Shown: piece after piece, positions 27,316 to 36,056 of the stretch
How the letters are laid out: each line of letters begins with the position of its first letter
How positions within the stretch are numbered: position 1 is the first letter of the stretch
Assembly: GCA_015478775.1 (NCBI GenBank)
Contig: JADMKP010000007.1
Span: 558,001 to 622,000 of the forward strand
Source of the DNA: Fermentimonas sp.
Lineage (GTDB): Bacteria; Bacteroidota; Bacteroidia; Bacteroidales; Dysgonomonadaceae
Direction of reading: 5' to 3'
DNA: 64,000 bases
Notes under the pieces: model-generated
What the model was told of the DNA's origin: nothing
The model's database searches: none
Seen by the model: only the letters and a program-made list of their open reading frames with translations
Translations under genes and position numbers: made by a program

Positions 27316-28187
27316 AACTTTCTCCTTTTCTGAAACAGTTGAAGTAAAGATTTAACGTAATCGCCTTCTGTAGAGATAGACACACTATCAACACCACTTT
27401 GTCTGAATGCTATATTTTTATTATTTTGAAGATTCCTCCACCATAAATCATATTGGTTTCTAACTTTTTTAGAGGATGTATCAATCCACCTTTCATAACC
27501 AGTCTCAGGATCTCTTACTTTCATTAAACCCACTGGCACCAATTTAGTACTAAGCTCATCAAAAACCTGTATAGCTACTACATCATGTTTATTATTTGCA
27601 ATCTGCAAAGCTTTACTATAGTCTTGCTGATCTATATAGTCGGAAATCAAAAATGCCGTACACCTTTTCTTTATGGCATTGGTCATGTATCTCATAACCA
27701 TATTCAGATCCGTGCCATTGCTATCGGGCTCAAAACCCAAAATCTCACGAATTATAAACAAAATATGTTTTCTTCCTTTTTTAGGAGGAATAAATTTTTC
27801 AACCTTATCGCTAAAAAAGATTACTCCAATTTTATCATTATTTTGAATAGCAGAAAAAGCCAGAGTAGCCGCTATTTCTGCCACCATATCGCGTTTTAAT
27901 ACAGATTTAGATCCAAAACCCAGACTTTCCGATACGTCAATCAATAACATAACGGTAAGCTCACGTTCTTCCTCAAAAATTTTAATGAAGGGCTTATTAT
28001 ACCGAGCAGTAACATTCCAGTCGATATCTCTCATATCATCGCCATACTGATACTCTCTAACCTCTGAAAAAGCCATACCTCTACCTTTAAATGCAGAATG
28101 ATACTCACCGGCAAATATATTCCGTGAGAGCCCTCTAGTTTTAATCTCGATATGTCGAACTTTTTTTAGTAGATCAGTAGTCTCCAT
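27312..28187 (-). CDS. DUF58 domain protein (MoxR-associated, VWA-like)
   Basis: A soluble 291-residue protein with the DUF58 core: FAGEYHSAFKGRGMAFSEVR near residue 24, YGDDMRDIDWNVTAR near residue 47, and a VWA-like fold with LLIDVSESLGFGS near residue 80. It is the usual partner of MoxR ATPases. The ATG giving METTDLL was chosen over the TTG one codon earlier. It lies 10 bases after moxR and is coupled to the next gene by a 4-base overlap. Confidence 0.92.
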   Translation of the reverse strand: METTDLLKKVRHIEIKTRGLSRNIFAGEYHSAFKGRGMAFSEVREYQYGDDMRDIDWNVTARYNKPFIKIFEEERELTVMLLIDVSESLGFGSKSVLKRDMVAEIAATLAFSAIQNNDKIGVIFFSDKVEKFIPPKKGRKHILFIIREILGFEPDSNGTDLNMVMRYMTNAIKKRCTAFLISDYIDQQDYSKALQIANNKHDVVAIQVFDELSTKLVPVGLMKVRDPETGYERWIDTSSKKVRNQYDLWWRNLQNNKNIAFRQSGVDSVSISTEGDYVKSLLQLFQKRRKF

Positions 28188-28202
28188 CAACTTCAGCCTT
28201 TT

Positions 28203-29198
28203 TTAAGGTACCTCAACCTTATTAAGAATCTCACTGATAATCTCTTCTGAAGTGAGATTGTTTGCCTCTGCCTCATAAGTCAGTCCAATACGATGACGAA
28301 GGACATCGTGGCATACGGCTCGTATATCTTCAGGAATAACATATCCTCTTCGTTTGATAAATGCGAATGCACGAGCAGCCAAAGCTAGATTTATAGAAGC
28401 ACGTGGCGATGCTCCAAACTCAATCATATCTTTTAAACCTGCCATACCGTACTGATCGGGAAAACGGGTTGCAAAGACAATATCTACTATATATCTGCTA
28501 ATCTTTTCATCAATATATACCTCACGAACAATTTTACGAGCTTCTAAAATCTCATTAATGGATATTACAGGCTTGTCAACAACAACGGGTTCAAAAATAT
28601 TTTGCTGAATAATTCTTTTCTCCTCCTCTTTCGTAGGATATGAAATTATCACCTTTAGCATAAAACGGTCCACCTGAGCTTCTGGCAAAGGATATGTACC
28701 CTCTTGTTCTATTGGGTTTTGTGTAGCCATAACAAGAAAGGGCTCAGGAAGCTTGTAAGTCTTCTCTCCAATTGTAACATTTCGCTCTTGCATTGCTTCA
28801 AGCAGAGCACTCTGCACCTTTGCCGGAGCACGGTTTATTTCATCCGCAAGCAAGAAGTTTGCAAATACCGGACCATGCTTTACCATAAACTCCTCATTTC
28901 GCTGGCTATATATCATAGTTCCCACGACATCTGCAGGCAATAAGTCGGGTGTAAACTGTATACGACTATATTTTGAATCAACTAGCTGGGCAAGTGTTTT
29001 AATAGCAAGCGTTTTTGCTAAACCGGGAACTCCTTCTAGCAGAATATGCCCATCAGATAGCAATCCAATCAGCAATGACTCAACCAGATGTTTTTGTCCT
29101 ACTATCACCTTGTTCATCCCTGCAACCAGCGTTTGAACAAAGGCACTCTTCTGTTCGATTCTCTCGTTTAACTCTTTAATATCGGCAACTTGACTCAT
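28203..29198 (-). CDS. MoxR family AAA+ ATPase
   Basis: A 331-residue ATPase of the MoxR group, thought to act as a chaperone in metal or cofactor insertion and envelope maturation together with VWA proteins. Walker A is GVPGLAKT near residue 56, Walker B is LLADEINRA near residue 117, and sensor 1 is MATQNPIEQEG near residue 158, followed by the arginine-finger segment PEAQVDRF. The ATG giving MSQVAD was preferred to a TTG two codons upstream. It leads the Bat operon. Confidence 0.95.
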   Translation of the reverse strand: MSQVADIKELNERIEQKSAFVQTLVAGMNKVIVGQKHLVESLLIGLLSDGHILLEGVPGLAKTLAIKTLAQLVDSKYSRIQFTPDLLPADVVGTMIYSQRNEEFMVKHGPVFANFLLADEINRAPAKVQSALLEAMQERNVTIGEKTYKLPEPFLVMATQNPIEQEGTYPLPEAQVDRFMLKVIISYPTKEEEKRIIQQNIFEPVVVDKPVISINEILEARKIVREVYIDEKISRYIVDIVFATRFPDQYGMAGLKDMIEFGASPRASINLALAARAFAFIKRRGYVIPEDIRAVCHDVLRHRIGLTYEAEANNLTSEEIISEILNKVEVP

Positions 29199-29236
29199 AT
29201 GCAAACTGTTAAATTGTATGGTTGTTTCTGGAGATA

Positions 29237-29244
29237 CAAATTTA
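29237..29244 (-). promoter_or_regulatory. Candidate -7 box for the moxR/Bat operon
   Basis: On the minus strand TAAATTTG matches TAnnTTTG and ends 38 bases before the moxR ATG, in the 89-base gap after lipB. No TTG lies at -33. Confidence 0.35.
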
Positions 29245-29287
29245 AGAATGTTAAATTGGTTTCATAGTGTTTTGGGGTTAAAAATAA

Positions 29288-30040
29288 TTAAGGTTCAATC
29301 CACTTTATACCAAATACATTCTCAAACGAATTCTTCATTATTTCAGAGACCTCTTTAAGGTCTACTTTCATATTTAACTCTTTCTCCATTGAGGTAACAC
29401 CACGATCAGTAAAACCACACGGATTTATATAATCGAAATAGGAAAGATCGGTATTCACATTTAAAGCAAGTCCATGCATAGTTATGTATCTGCTTGCTTT
29501 CACGCCAATAGCACAAATTTTTCTTGCTTTTATGCTATTCTCTGCATCTAGCCACACGCCCATAGCCTTTCCATCTTTTTCTCCTTTTATGCCAAATGAT
29601 TTCAAGGTTTCAATAACTACGTCCTCCAACATAGATATATAGCTTTTAATGCCAATATAAAACTCTTCCAAATCAATAATCGGATAAACAACTATTTGCC
29701 CTGGCCCGTGATAAGTGATATCACCACCTCTATCTATCTCATGCAAATCAATACCTCTGCTTTCACAAATATTCCTTGCAATTAAAAGATTCTGCTTGTT
29801 GCCACTTTTACCAAGCGTATAAACGTGGTCATGTTCACAAAAAAGGAGATACTGTTTTGCTAAAACAGTATCTCTTATTTCGTTTTCTTCCGTAGAGGAA
29901 GTTTGCAATAACTCAATTCTGCGTTTCTCAGATTTTAAAGCTTTTGCTTTAATTAATTTTTGAAAGATCTCTTCCTGATAATCCCAAGCTTTTTTGTAAC
30001 GTATCTTTCCCAGATCTTCAAGCACAACTTCCTTACTCAT
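29288..30040 (-). CDS. lipB: Lipoyl(octanoyl) transferase LipB
   Basis: Transfers octanoate from acyl carrier protein to lipoyl domains of 2-oxoacid dehydrogenases and glycine cleavage H protein. The substrate-binding segment RGGDITYHGPGQIVVYP is near residue 100. The catalytic Lys is in GVKAS near residue 178, and the catalytic Cys is in NPCGFTDRGVTS near residue 210. The 250 residues exceed the E. coli enzyme, partly through an insertion near residues 40-60. It directly follows lipA (39 bases), which finishes lipoate synthesis. Confidence 0.95.
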   Translation of the reverse strand: MSKEVVLEDLGKIRYKKAWDYQEEIFQKLIKAKALKSEKRRIELLQTSSTEENEIRDTVLAKQYLLFCEHDHVYTLGKSGNKQNLLIARNICESRGIDLHEIDRGGDITYHGPGQIVVYPIIDLEEFYIGIKSYISMLEDVVIETLKSFGIKGEKDGKAMGVWLDAENSIKARKICAIGVKASRYITMHGLALNVNTDLSYFDYINPCGFTDRGVTSMEKELNMKVDLKEVSEIMKNSFENVFGIKWIEP

Positions 30041-30079
30041 AAAATTCAGTACTCCTCTTTTTTCTCGAATTTATATTAA

Positions 30080-30943
30080 TTAAATATGTCTCTCGGCCCT
30101 GTAAGAAGAACGTACAAGTGGTCCGCTTTCAACAAACTGAAATCCTTTTTCAAGACCAACCTCCTTGTATTTCAAGAACTCCTCTGGCGTAACATATCTC
30201 TTTACGGTAAGATGCTTTTTGGTAGGCTGCAGATATTGACCAATTGTTAGTACTTTACAACCAACATTAATCAAATCATCCATCGTTTCAAACAGCTCAT
30301 CTTCAGTTTCTCCCAATCCCAACATAACACCCGACTTAGGCTTTGCCTTACCACTCTTAGCAATTGTTTCTATAGTCTTAAGGCTGATATCATACTTAGC
30401 ACGACTACGTACTTTTGGAGTTAACCTTCTCACCGTTTCCATATTGTGAGATACAATATTTGGGCCCGAGTCGATAACTATATTTATAAGTTCCTCAATG
30501 CCATTGAAGTCGGGAATTAATGTCTCCAAAGTTACCGTAGAGTTTACTTCTTTCACACGCCTAACTGTTGTAGCCCAAAACTTGGCTCCACCATCGGGCA
30601 AATCGTCTCTATCAACACTTGTAAGTACCACGTGTCTCAAATTCATGCTTTTTATACTCTCAGACAATCTATCGGGCTCGTCCCAATCAATAATACCTTG
30701 AGGGCTGCCGGTTTTTACGTTACAAAACCTGCATGCACGGGTGCAAATATCCCCTAAAATCATAAAAGTTGCTGTGCCCCTGCCCCAACATTCCGACATA
30801 TTAGGGCATCTTCCACTCACACAAATTGTATGAAGCTTCTTACGTGCAATTACATCTCTAACATTTAGGTACTCCTTCCCTTGAGGGAGTGATATTTTGA
30901 GCCATTCGGGCTTTCTTTGCGTTAAATCTGGTTTTAATTCCAT
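30080..30943 (-). CDS. lipA: Lipoyl synthase LipA
   Basis: Radical-SAM enzyme that inserts two sulfurs into protein-bound octanoyl chains. Both iron-sulfur sites are visible: the auxiliary cluster pattern CVSGRCPNMSEC (residues 41-52) and the radical-SAM CTRACRFC (residues 67-74). The C-terminal RSSYRAE carries the conserved serine motif. The 287 residues are normal. It begins the lipA-lipB pair. Confidence 0.97.
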   Translation of the reverse strand: MELKPDLTQRKPEWLKISLPQGKEYLNVRDVIARKKLHTICVSGRCPNMSECWGRGTATFMILGDICTRACRFCNVKTGSPQGIIDWDEPDRLSESIKSMNLRHVVLTSVDRDDLPDGGAKFWATTVRRVKEVNSTVTLETLIPDFNGIEELINIVIDSGPNIVSHNMETVRRLTPKVRSRAKYDISLKTIETIAKSGKAKPKSGVMLGLGETEDELFETMDDLINVGCKVLTIGQYLQPTKKHLTVKRYVTPEEFLKYKEVGLEKGFQFVESGPLVRSSYRAERHI

Positions 30944-30980
30944 AATACAAATTGATGTGATTTTTATTGTATGAACATCA

Positions 30981-30988
30981 CAAAAATA
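30981..30988 (-). promoter_or_regulatory. Candidate -7 box for lipA-lipB
   Basis: TATTTTTG on the minus strand matches TAnnTTTG and ends 37 bases before the lipA ATG. No clear -33 box was found. Confidence 0.35.
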
Positions 30989-31074
30989 CAGATTTATTCC
31001 ATTTATTGCTAATTAAAGGATAAGCATTGCATATTTTTAAAGAGCTACTATTCCGTTTGTAACTTCAAAAACTT

Positions 31075-31082
31075 TATCTTTG
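31075..31082 (+). promoter_or_regulatory. Candidate -7 box for tgt-lptF
   Basis: TATCTTTG matches TAnnTTTG and ends 29 bases before the TTG start of tgt. A TTTG lies 15 bases upstream, closer than the usual -33 spacing. Confidence 0.4.
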
Positions 31083-31111
31083 TCTTTTAAAGTGAAGATA
31101 AACAGAACAAT

Positions 31112-32242
31112 TTGGATTTTAAATTAATACATACAGACCCCAAGTCTAACGCTAGAGCGGGAGTAATCACTACCGATCACGGAGAAGTGGAGACTCCCAT
31201 ATTTATGCCTGTTGGCACAGTTGGAAGCGTTAAGGCAGTACATATGAGCGAATTAAAAGAGGATATTAAAGCTCAAATAATTCTTGGAAATACCTATCAT
31301 TTATATCTTAGACCGGGGCTGGAAGTTTTAAAAGGAGCCGGTGGCTTGCATAAGTTCAATAGCTGGAACAAACCTATGCTCACCGATAGTGGGGGATTTC
31401 AGGTGTTCTCTCTTACCGAGAACAGAAAACTAAGCGAAGAAGGAGCCGAGTTCAGATCTCATATAGATGGCTCTAAACACTTCTTCTCTCCCGAAAAAGC
31501 AATTGATATACAACGTATAATAGGGGCTGATATCATTATGGCATTTGACGAATGTACTCCTGGTGATGCCGATTATGCCTATGCTAAAAGATCACTTGAT
31601 CTTACAGAAAGATGGCTAAACCGATGTATAACCAGATTTAATGAAACCGAATGCCCCTATGGACACTCACAATCACTCTTCCCTATAGTGCAGGGCTGTG
31701 TTTACCCAGATTTACGAAAACGTGCTGCAGAAAACATAGCTTCTTTAGGTGCCGATGGAAATGCAATTGGCGGGCTTGCCGTGGGTGAGCCAACCGAAAA
31801 AATGTATGAAATGGTTGAACTGGTTAATGAAATATTGCCAAAGGACAAACCCCGCTACCTTATGGGTGTGGGCAAGCCCGAAAACATGCTTGAAGCTATT
31901 GAAAGAGGAGTTGATATGTTCGATTGTATAATGCCCACCAGAAATGGACGTAATGGACAAATCTTTACTAAGCAAGGTGTTATGAATATGAAAAACGAAC
32001 GTTGGAAGAACGATTTTTCGCCTATTGAAGAAGATGGCGCTTCCATTGTAGACACGTTATATAGCAAAGCATACTTGCGACATCTTGTTGTAAGCAACGA
32101 AATACTTGGCTTGCAAATAGCTTCTATTCACAACCTCGCCTTTTACATCTGGCTTATTGGCGAAGCAAGAAAACATATAATTGCAGGTGATTTTTCTGAG
32201 TGGAAGCCAAAAATTCTTGAAAATGTTACAAGAAGGTTATGA
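31112..32242 (+). CDS. tgt: Queuine tRNA-ribosyltransferase (tRNA-guanine transglycosylase) lacking zinc cysteines
   Basis: Exchanges guanine-34 of tRNAs with GUN anticodons for a queuosine precursor. The nucleophile region MLTDSGGFQVFSL is near residue 90, FDECTPGD near residue 145, GGLAVGEP near residue 218, and DCIMPTRNGRNG near residue 272. The C-terminal zinc site, normally C-x-C-x2-C ahead of the AYLRHL motif, is absent: the sequence there is GASIVDTLYSKAYLRHL. The IHNLAFY His is kept. The start codon is TTG. The stop overlaps the next gene's ATG by four bases. Confidence 0.93.
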   Translation: MDFKLIHTDPKSNARAGVITTDHGEVETPIFMPVGTVGSVKAVHMSELKEDIKAQIILGNTYHLYLRPGLEVLKGAGGLHKFNSWNKPMLTDSGGFQVFSLTENRKLSEEGAEFRSHIDGSKHFFSPEKAIDIQRIIGADIIMAFDECTPGDADYAYAKRSLDLTERWLNRCITRFNETECPYGHSQSLFPIVQGCVYPDLRKRAAENIASLGADGNAIGGLAVGEPTEKMYEMVELVNEILPKDKPRYLMGVGKPENMLEAIERGVDMFDCIMPTRNGRNGQIFTKQGVMNMKNERWKNDFSPIEEDGASIVDTLYSKAYLRHLVVSNEILGLQIASIHNLAFYIWLIGEARKHIIAGDFSEWKPKILENVTRRL

Positions 32243-33327
32243 ATAAATATATAAGACGATTAGACTGGTACATCATTAAGAAATTTTTGGGTACTTATGT
32301 TTTCATGATTTTACTTATTATCTCAATTGCTGTGGTATTCGACATAAATGAGAAGATAGATAAGTTCATGACCAACAACGCAACGTTTGAAGGAATTGTC
32401 TTCGACTACTATCTAAATTTCATTCCCTACTATACCAATCTTTTTAGTCCTCTTTTTGTATTTCTTGCTGTTATATATTTCACTTCAAAAATGTCAAATA
32501 ACTCAGAGATTATTGCCATTTTATCCACAGGAATAAGTTTCAGAAGATTTCTAAAACCATATATGATGTCAGCATTTATTATTGCTGTGTTTACATTTGT
32601 ATTTGGAGGATTTATTATTCCCGAAGCTAATGCTACCCGAATTGAGTTTGAGCACACTTTTGTGGACCCTAGAAAGAAAAAAACCGGCGATCGCGATATA
32701 CAATTTAAGGTGGGGACAGGAACAATTGTTTATTTCGGCAATTTTGATTTAGCTAGCAATACAGGATACAACTTTTCAATGGACCATTTCGATAGTCTTA
32801 ACCTGAATTCACGGCTAACTGCTCAGTCCATTAAATATGACTCAGCTTATAATTGGACTATAAGAAATTATCAGATCCGTGAATTTGATGGATTAATAGA
32901 GACAATTAATACCGGCAGCTCTATTGACACAGTTTTACAAATAGTACCCAATGATTTTATAATTGCTTCTTCAGATCAGCAAATGATGACTTCTCCCGAT
33001 TTGAGAAGTTATATTAAAAGTCAGAAAGAAAGGGGAATGGGTAACATTCAACCATTTCAAATTGAATATCACTCTCGCATTGCAATGGTTTTCTCTGCAT
33101 TTATTCTTACAATTATAGGAGCGTCTATTTCTGCAAGAAAGGTAAAAGGTGGAATGGGATTAAATATAGGCATAGGTCTTGCATTGAGTATGGCTTATAT
33201 ATTATTTATGACGGTGAGTTCAACTTTTGCTATAAAAGGTGGAATGAGTCCTTTCATTGCTGCTTGGATTCCTAACATCTTTTTTAGCGGTATAGCGTAT
33301 TATCTTTATAAAAGAGCACCTAATTAA
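32239..33327 (+). CDS. LptF/LptG family LPS export permease
   Basis: A 362-residue permease of the YjgP/YjgQ (LptF/G) family that moves LPS from the inner membrane to the periplasmic bridge. Three membrane helices lie near the N-terminus (about 15-125) and three near the C-terminus (about 275-355). They flank a periplasmic beta-jellyroll with segments such as DIQFKVGTGTIVYFGNF. The N-terminal LDWYIIKKFLGTYVF is typical. It is coupled to tgt by an ATGA overlap. Whether it is the F or G counterpart cannot be told, and the partner is not in the window. Confidence 0.88.
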   Translation: MNKYIRRLDWYIIKKFLGTYVFMILLIISIAVVFDINEKIDKFMTNNATFEGIVFDYYLNFIPYYTNLFSPLFVFLAVIYFTSKMSNNSEIIAILSTGISFRRFLKPYMMSAFIIAVFTFVFGGFIIPEANATRIEFEHTFVDPRKKKTGDRDIQFKVGTGTIVYFGNFDLASNTGYNFSMDHFDSLNLNSRLTAQSIKYDSAYNWTIRNYQIREFDGLIETINTGSSIDTVLQIVPNDFIIASSDQQMMTSPDLRSYIKSQKERGMGNIQPFQIEYHSRIAMVFSAFILTIIGASISARKVKGGMGLNIGIGLALSMAYILFMTVSSTFAIKGGMSPFIAAWIPNIFFSGIAYYLYKRAPN

Positions 33328-33341
33328 AAAGTAAAAAAATT

Positions 33342-34154
33342 ATGAAACGTAATATCTTATTATTTATCATACTTATAAGTGCAACATATCTTAAAGCACA
33401 AACAAACTACCCAACTATAGTAATCGAAACAAACTATGGAATGATGAAGGCTATACTGTATGATGACACACCGGTACACAGCAATCATTATTTAAAATTG
33501 ATAAAAGATGGATATTTCGATGGAACTCTATTTCATCGTGTTATAAATAACTTTATGATTCAGGGTGGTGCTCAGGATTCGCGAAATGCACCTCCGGGCT
33601 TTGAAATAGGAAGCGGAAGAAGAGATATGGATCTAATGCCTGAGTTCCGAGAAAACAGATATCACAAAAAAGGAGCTCTTGCAGCACCAAGAAGAGGTGA
33701 TGCTGAAAACCCACAGAAGAAATCTGATGCATCTCAGATATATATTGTAGATGGGCATATATATAGTGAGGGCCGACTCGACACTATGGAAATGGCCATA
33801 AATGTTCCTATCAGGAATGAGCTTATTCGTACGCATTACTCGCCAGGAAAGCCACAGCTCGATAGCCTTAAGAGTGCTAACGACAGAGAGGGTTTTAATA
33901 ATCTGCTCGACTCATTACTTGGTGTAGTTGATTCTCTTTATGCAATAGCTCCCGGCAAATTCTTTTGGCCCGATGGTTTAAAAGAAGATTACAGCACTAT
34001 TGGTGGAGTACATCATCTTGATGGTGAGTATACTGTTTTTGGTGAAGTATTTGAAGGATTGGAAGTAATTGACAAAATCACCGCACTTCCCGTCGACGGC
34101 AGAAACCGCCCCACTTCAGATGCAAAAATACTCAGGGTATATATAGAAAATTAA
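33342..34154 (+). CDS. Cyclophilin-type peptidyl-prolyl cis-trans isomerase with an internal insertion
   Basis: A periplasmic or lipid-anchored foldase of 270 residues with a signal peptide ending LKAQ (about residue 20). The cyclophilin core is recognisable: DGYFDGTLFHRVINNFMIQGG (split around residues 63-83), ASQIYIV near residue 130, and DGEYTVFGEVFEGLEVIDKI near residue 226. An insertion of about 85 residues separates the last two blocks where canonical cyclophilins have a short link. It follows the permease by 14 bases, so the unit tgt-lptF-ppi is probably one operon. Confidence 0.9.
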   Translation: MKRNILLFIILISATYLKAQTNYPTIVIETNYGMMKAILYDDTPVHSNHYLKLIKDGYFDGTLFHRVINNFMIQGGAQDSRNAPPGFEIGSGRRDMDLMPEFRENRYHKKGALAAPRRGDAENPQKKSDASQIYIVDGHIYSEGRLDTMEMAINVPIRNELIRTHYSPGKPQLDSLKSANDREGFNNLLDSLLGVVDSLYAIAPGKFFWPDGLKEDYSTIGGVHHLDGEYTVFGEVFEGLEVIDKITALPVDGRNRPTSDAKILRVYIEN

Positions 34155-34157
34155 TAG

Positions 34158-34931
34158 CTATTCAATATTTTTTCTTACATCAGTAAGGAAGTTTTTCATA
34201 CCCTCAGAATCCTTCTTGTCGATAATCTCTATTAACTCCTTTAACTTTTTACGTATCTGCTCTACCTGCTGAGTTGTATATGGGTTAAACAGAATCTCAG
34301 TCAACAGGAAGTCATCCTCCGACAAAAGTCCCTGCGCAATATTCATATGTCTTTTAAATGTTGTTCCAGGTGCATCCTGATGCTTCATAACAGAAGCAAA
34401 TACAAGAGTTGAGGCGAAAGGAATTGACAAAGAATATGCTATAGTTTCGTCATGCTCCCTGAAGGAATACTCAAAAACATTAAGCTTCAAACCATTATAT
34501 AGATCTCTAAAAAACACCTTGCCCAAATGAGAAGATTCTGAAATAATTATTGCGCTCTGTGTGCTTAAATCGCTAAGACTGGCAAATGTGGGACCAAACA
34601 TTGGGTGAGTAGACACAAATGGCTGCTTGCATTCTTTATAAAACTCTTCCAGGCCTGTTTTTACAGATGCAATATCACTTAATATACAGGTTGAAGGCAG
34701 ATATTCTAGTACATTTTTAAATGCTGCAATTGTATACTTAAGAGTTGCAGCATTGATAACCAATTCAGGGGCAAACTCTTTAACCTCAGCAGGATTGGTC
34801 ATCCTTTGCGTATTGTATATAAAACGCATTTTCTTAGGCTCTGTATCCAATACTGCCACTTCATGATCAAAGCTTAGTACATCGGCAAAGAAGGATCCCA
34901 TTTTGCCGGCTCCCAATATCAAAATCTTCAT
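34158..34931 (-). CDS. tyrA: Prephenate dehydrogenase
   Basis: Oxidatively decarboxylates prephenate to 4-hydroxyphenylpyruvate, the tyrosine branch. The NAD(P)-binding motif ILGAGKMGSFFADVL is at residues 4-18, and STHPMFGPTF, a conserved active-site segment, is near residue 96. The 257 residues lack an ACT domain, so feedback by tyrosine would have to act elsewhere. It is the last gene of the leader-controlled operon pheA-aminotransferase-DAHP synthase/chorismate mutase-tyrA and ends three bases from the converging cyclophilin gene. Confidence 0.92.
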   Translation of the reverse strand: MKILILGAGKMGSFFADVLSFDHEVAVLDTEPKKMRFIYNTQRMTNPAEVKEFAPELVINAATLKYTIAAFKNVLEYLPSTCILSDIASVKTGLEEFYKECKQPFVSTHPMFGPTFASLSDLSTQSAIIISESSHLGKVFFRDLYNGLKLNVFEYSFREHDETIAYSLSIPFASTLVFASVMKHQDAPGTTFKRHMNIAQGLLSEDDFLLTEILFNPYTTQQVEQIRKKLKELIEIIDKKDSEGMKNFLTDVRKNIE

Positions 34932-34951
34932 TCCTTAGTTATTATTATAAA

Positions 34952-36052
34952 TTAAAGTGAAGTTCCATCATTCTGAAGCGATTGTTTTTTCTCCCGATCC
35001 ATAATCACCATTTGCTGGCGAACAGACTCAGAGTGAATTGCTTCTAAAACCTGCTTTACAAAGTTACCCGACATCTCCATTCTCTCTCCCTGATAAGCCC
35101 TGTCAGTTAGAATCTCGTCATACCTTTTTGTTTGCAAGATAGGCATATCATGCTCTAGTTTATAATAACCAATCTCGCGTGATACTCGCATACGCTTTGC
35201 CAGTAGTTGCAATAGGTCGTTATCCAAATCATCAATCTGATTACGTAGTACCGATAAATCTTCGGTGGTTTGGATTGTATCTCTAATTATTAAATTATTA
35301 AGAACTTCTTTAAGTTGTGCAGGGGTAATCTGCTGATCTTTATCGCTCCATGCTTCATCAGGTGAACAGTGCGTTTCAACAATTAATCCTGTATAATTCA
35401 AATCCATGGCTTGTTGACTCAATTTATGAATCATAGTGCGGCTACCACCAATATGGCTTGGGTCGCATATAATTGGAAGATTAGGGAAACGTCGCTTCAA
35501 CTCTATAGGTATATGCCATTGGGGTAAATTTCGGTAAATTGTTTTGTCGGTTGTGCTAAACCCTCTATGTATAACCCCCAGTTTTTTTACACCTGCGTTG
35601 TAAAGTCTTTCCAAAGCCCCTATCCATAGTTCCAGGTCGGGATTAACAGGATTCTTTATTAAGATAGGAATATCAACTCCCCTAAGCGTATCTGCAATCT
35701 CCTGCACTGCAAATGGGTTGGCCGCTGTTCTGGCTCCTATCCAAAGCATGTCGATACCATATTTTAGAGCTTCATATACATGCTTTTCAGTTGCAACCTC
35801 AGTAGACATATACATACCTGTTTCTTTCTCAGCCTCCATCATCCATTTCAATGCAGGACTTCCAACACCTTCAAAACCACCCGGTTTTGTTCTTGGCTTC
35901 CATACTCCAGCTCTAAAAATTTTAACACCTGTGGCGGCTACCTCTCTTGCGGTATTCATAACCTGTTCCTCAGTCTCGGCACTGCATGGACCAGCTATTA
36001 CAAGTGGTCTTTTAGCATCTATTCCTGGTAGTAATATCGATTCGAATTCCAT
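34952..36052 (-). CDS. Bifunctional 3-deoxy-7-phosphoheptulonate synthase / chorismate mutase
   Basis: Catalyses the entry step of the shikimate pathway and the step from chorismate to prephenate. Residues 1-260 are a DAHP synthase of the short (KDO8P-synthase-like) type, with GPCSAETEEQV near residue 21, GVWKPRTKPGGFEG near residue 49, and CDPSHIGGS near residue 195. Residues 270-360 are an AroQ-type chorismate mutase with LRNQIDDLDNDLLQLLAKRM. The fusion is typical of Bacteroidetes; in such enzymes the mutase domain can mediate prephenate inhibition. It lies 20 bases ahead of tyrA. Confidence 0.95.
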   Translation of the reverse strand: MEFESILLPGIDAKRPLVIAGPCSAETEEQVMNTAREVAATGVKIFRAGVWKPRTKPGGFEGVGSPALKWMMEAEKETGMYMSTEVATEKHVYEALKYGIDMLWIGARTAANPFAVQEIADTLRGVDIPILIKNPVNPDLELWIGALERLYNAGVKKLGVIHRGFSTTDKTIYRNLPQWHIPIELKRRFPNLPIICDPSHIGGSRTMIHKLSQQAMDLNYTGLIVETHCSPDEAWSDKDQQITPAQLKEVLNNLIIRDTIQTTEDLSVLRNQIDDLDNDLLQLLAKRMRVSREIGYYKLEHDMPILQTKRYDEILTDRAYQGERMEMSGNFVKQVLEAIHSESVRQQMVIMDREKKQSLQNDGTSL

Positions 36053-36056
36053 ATTT

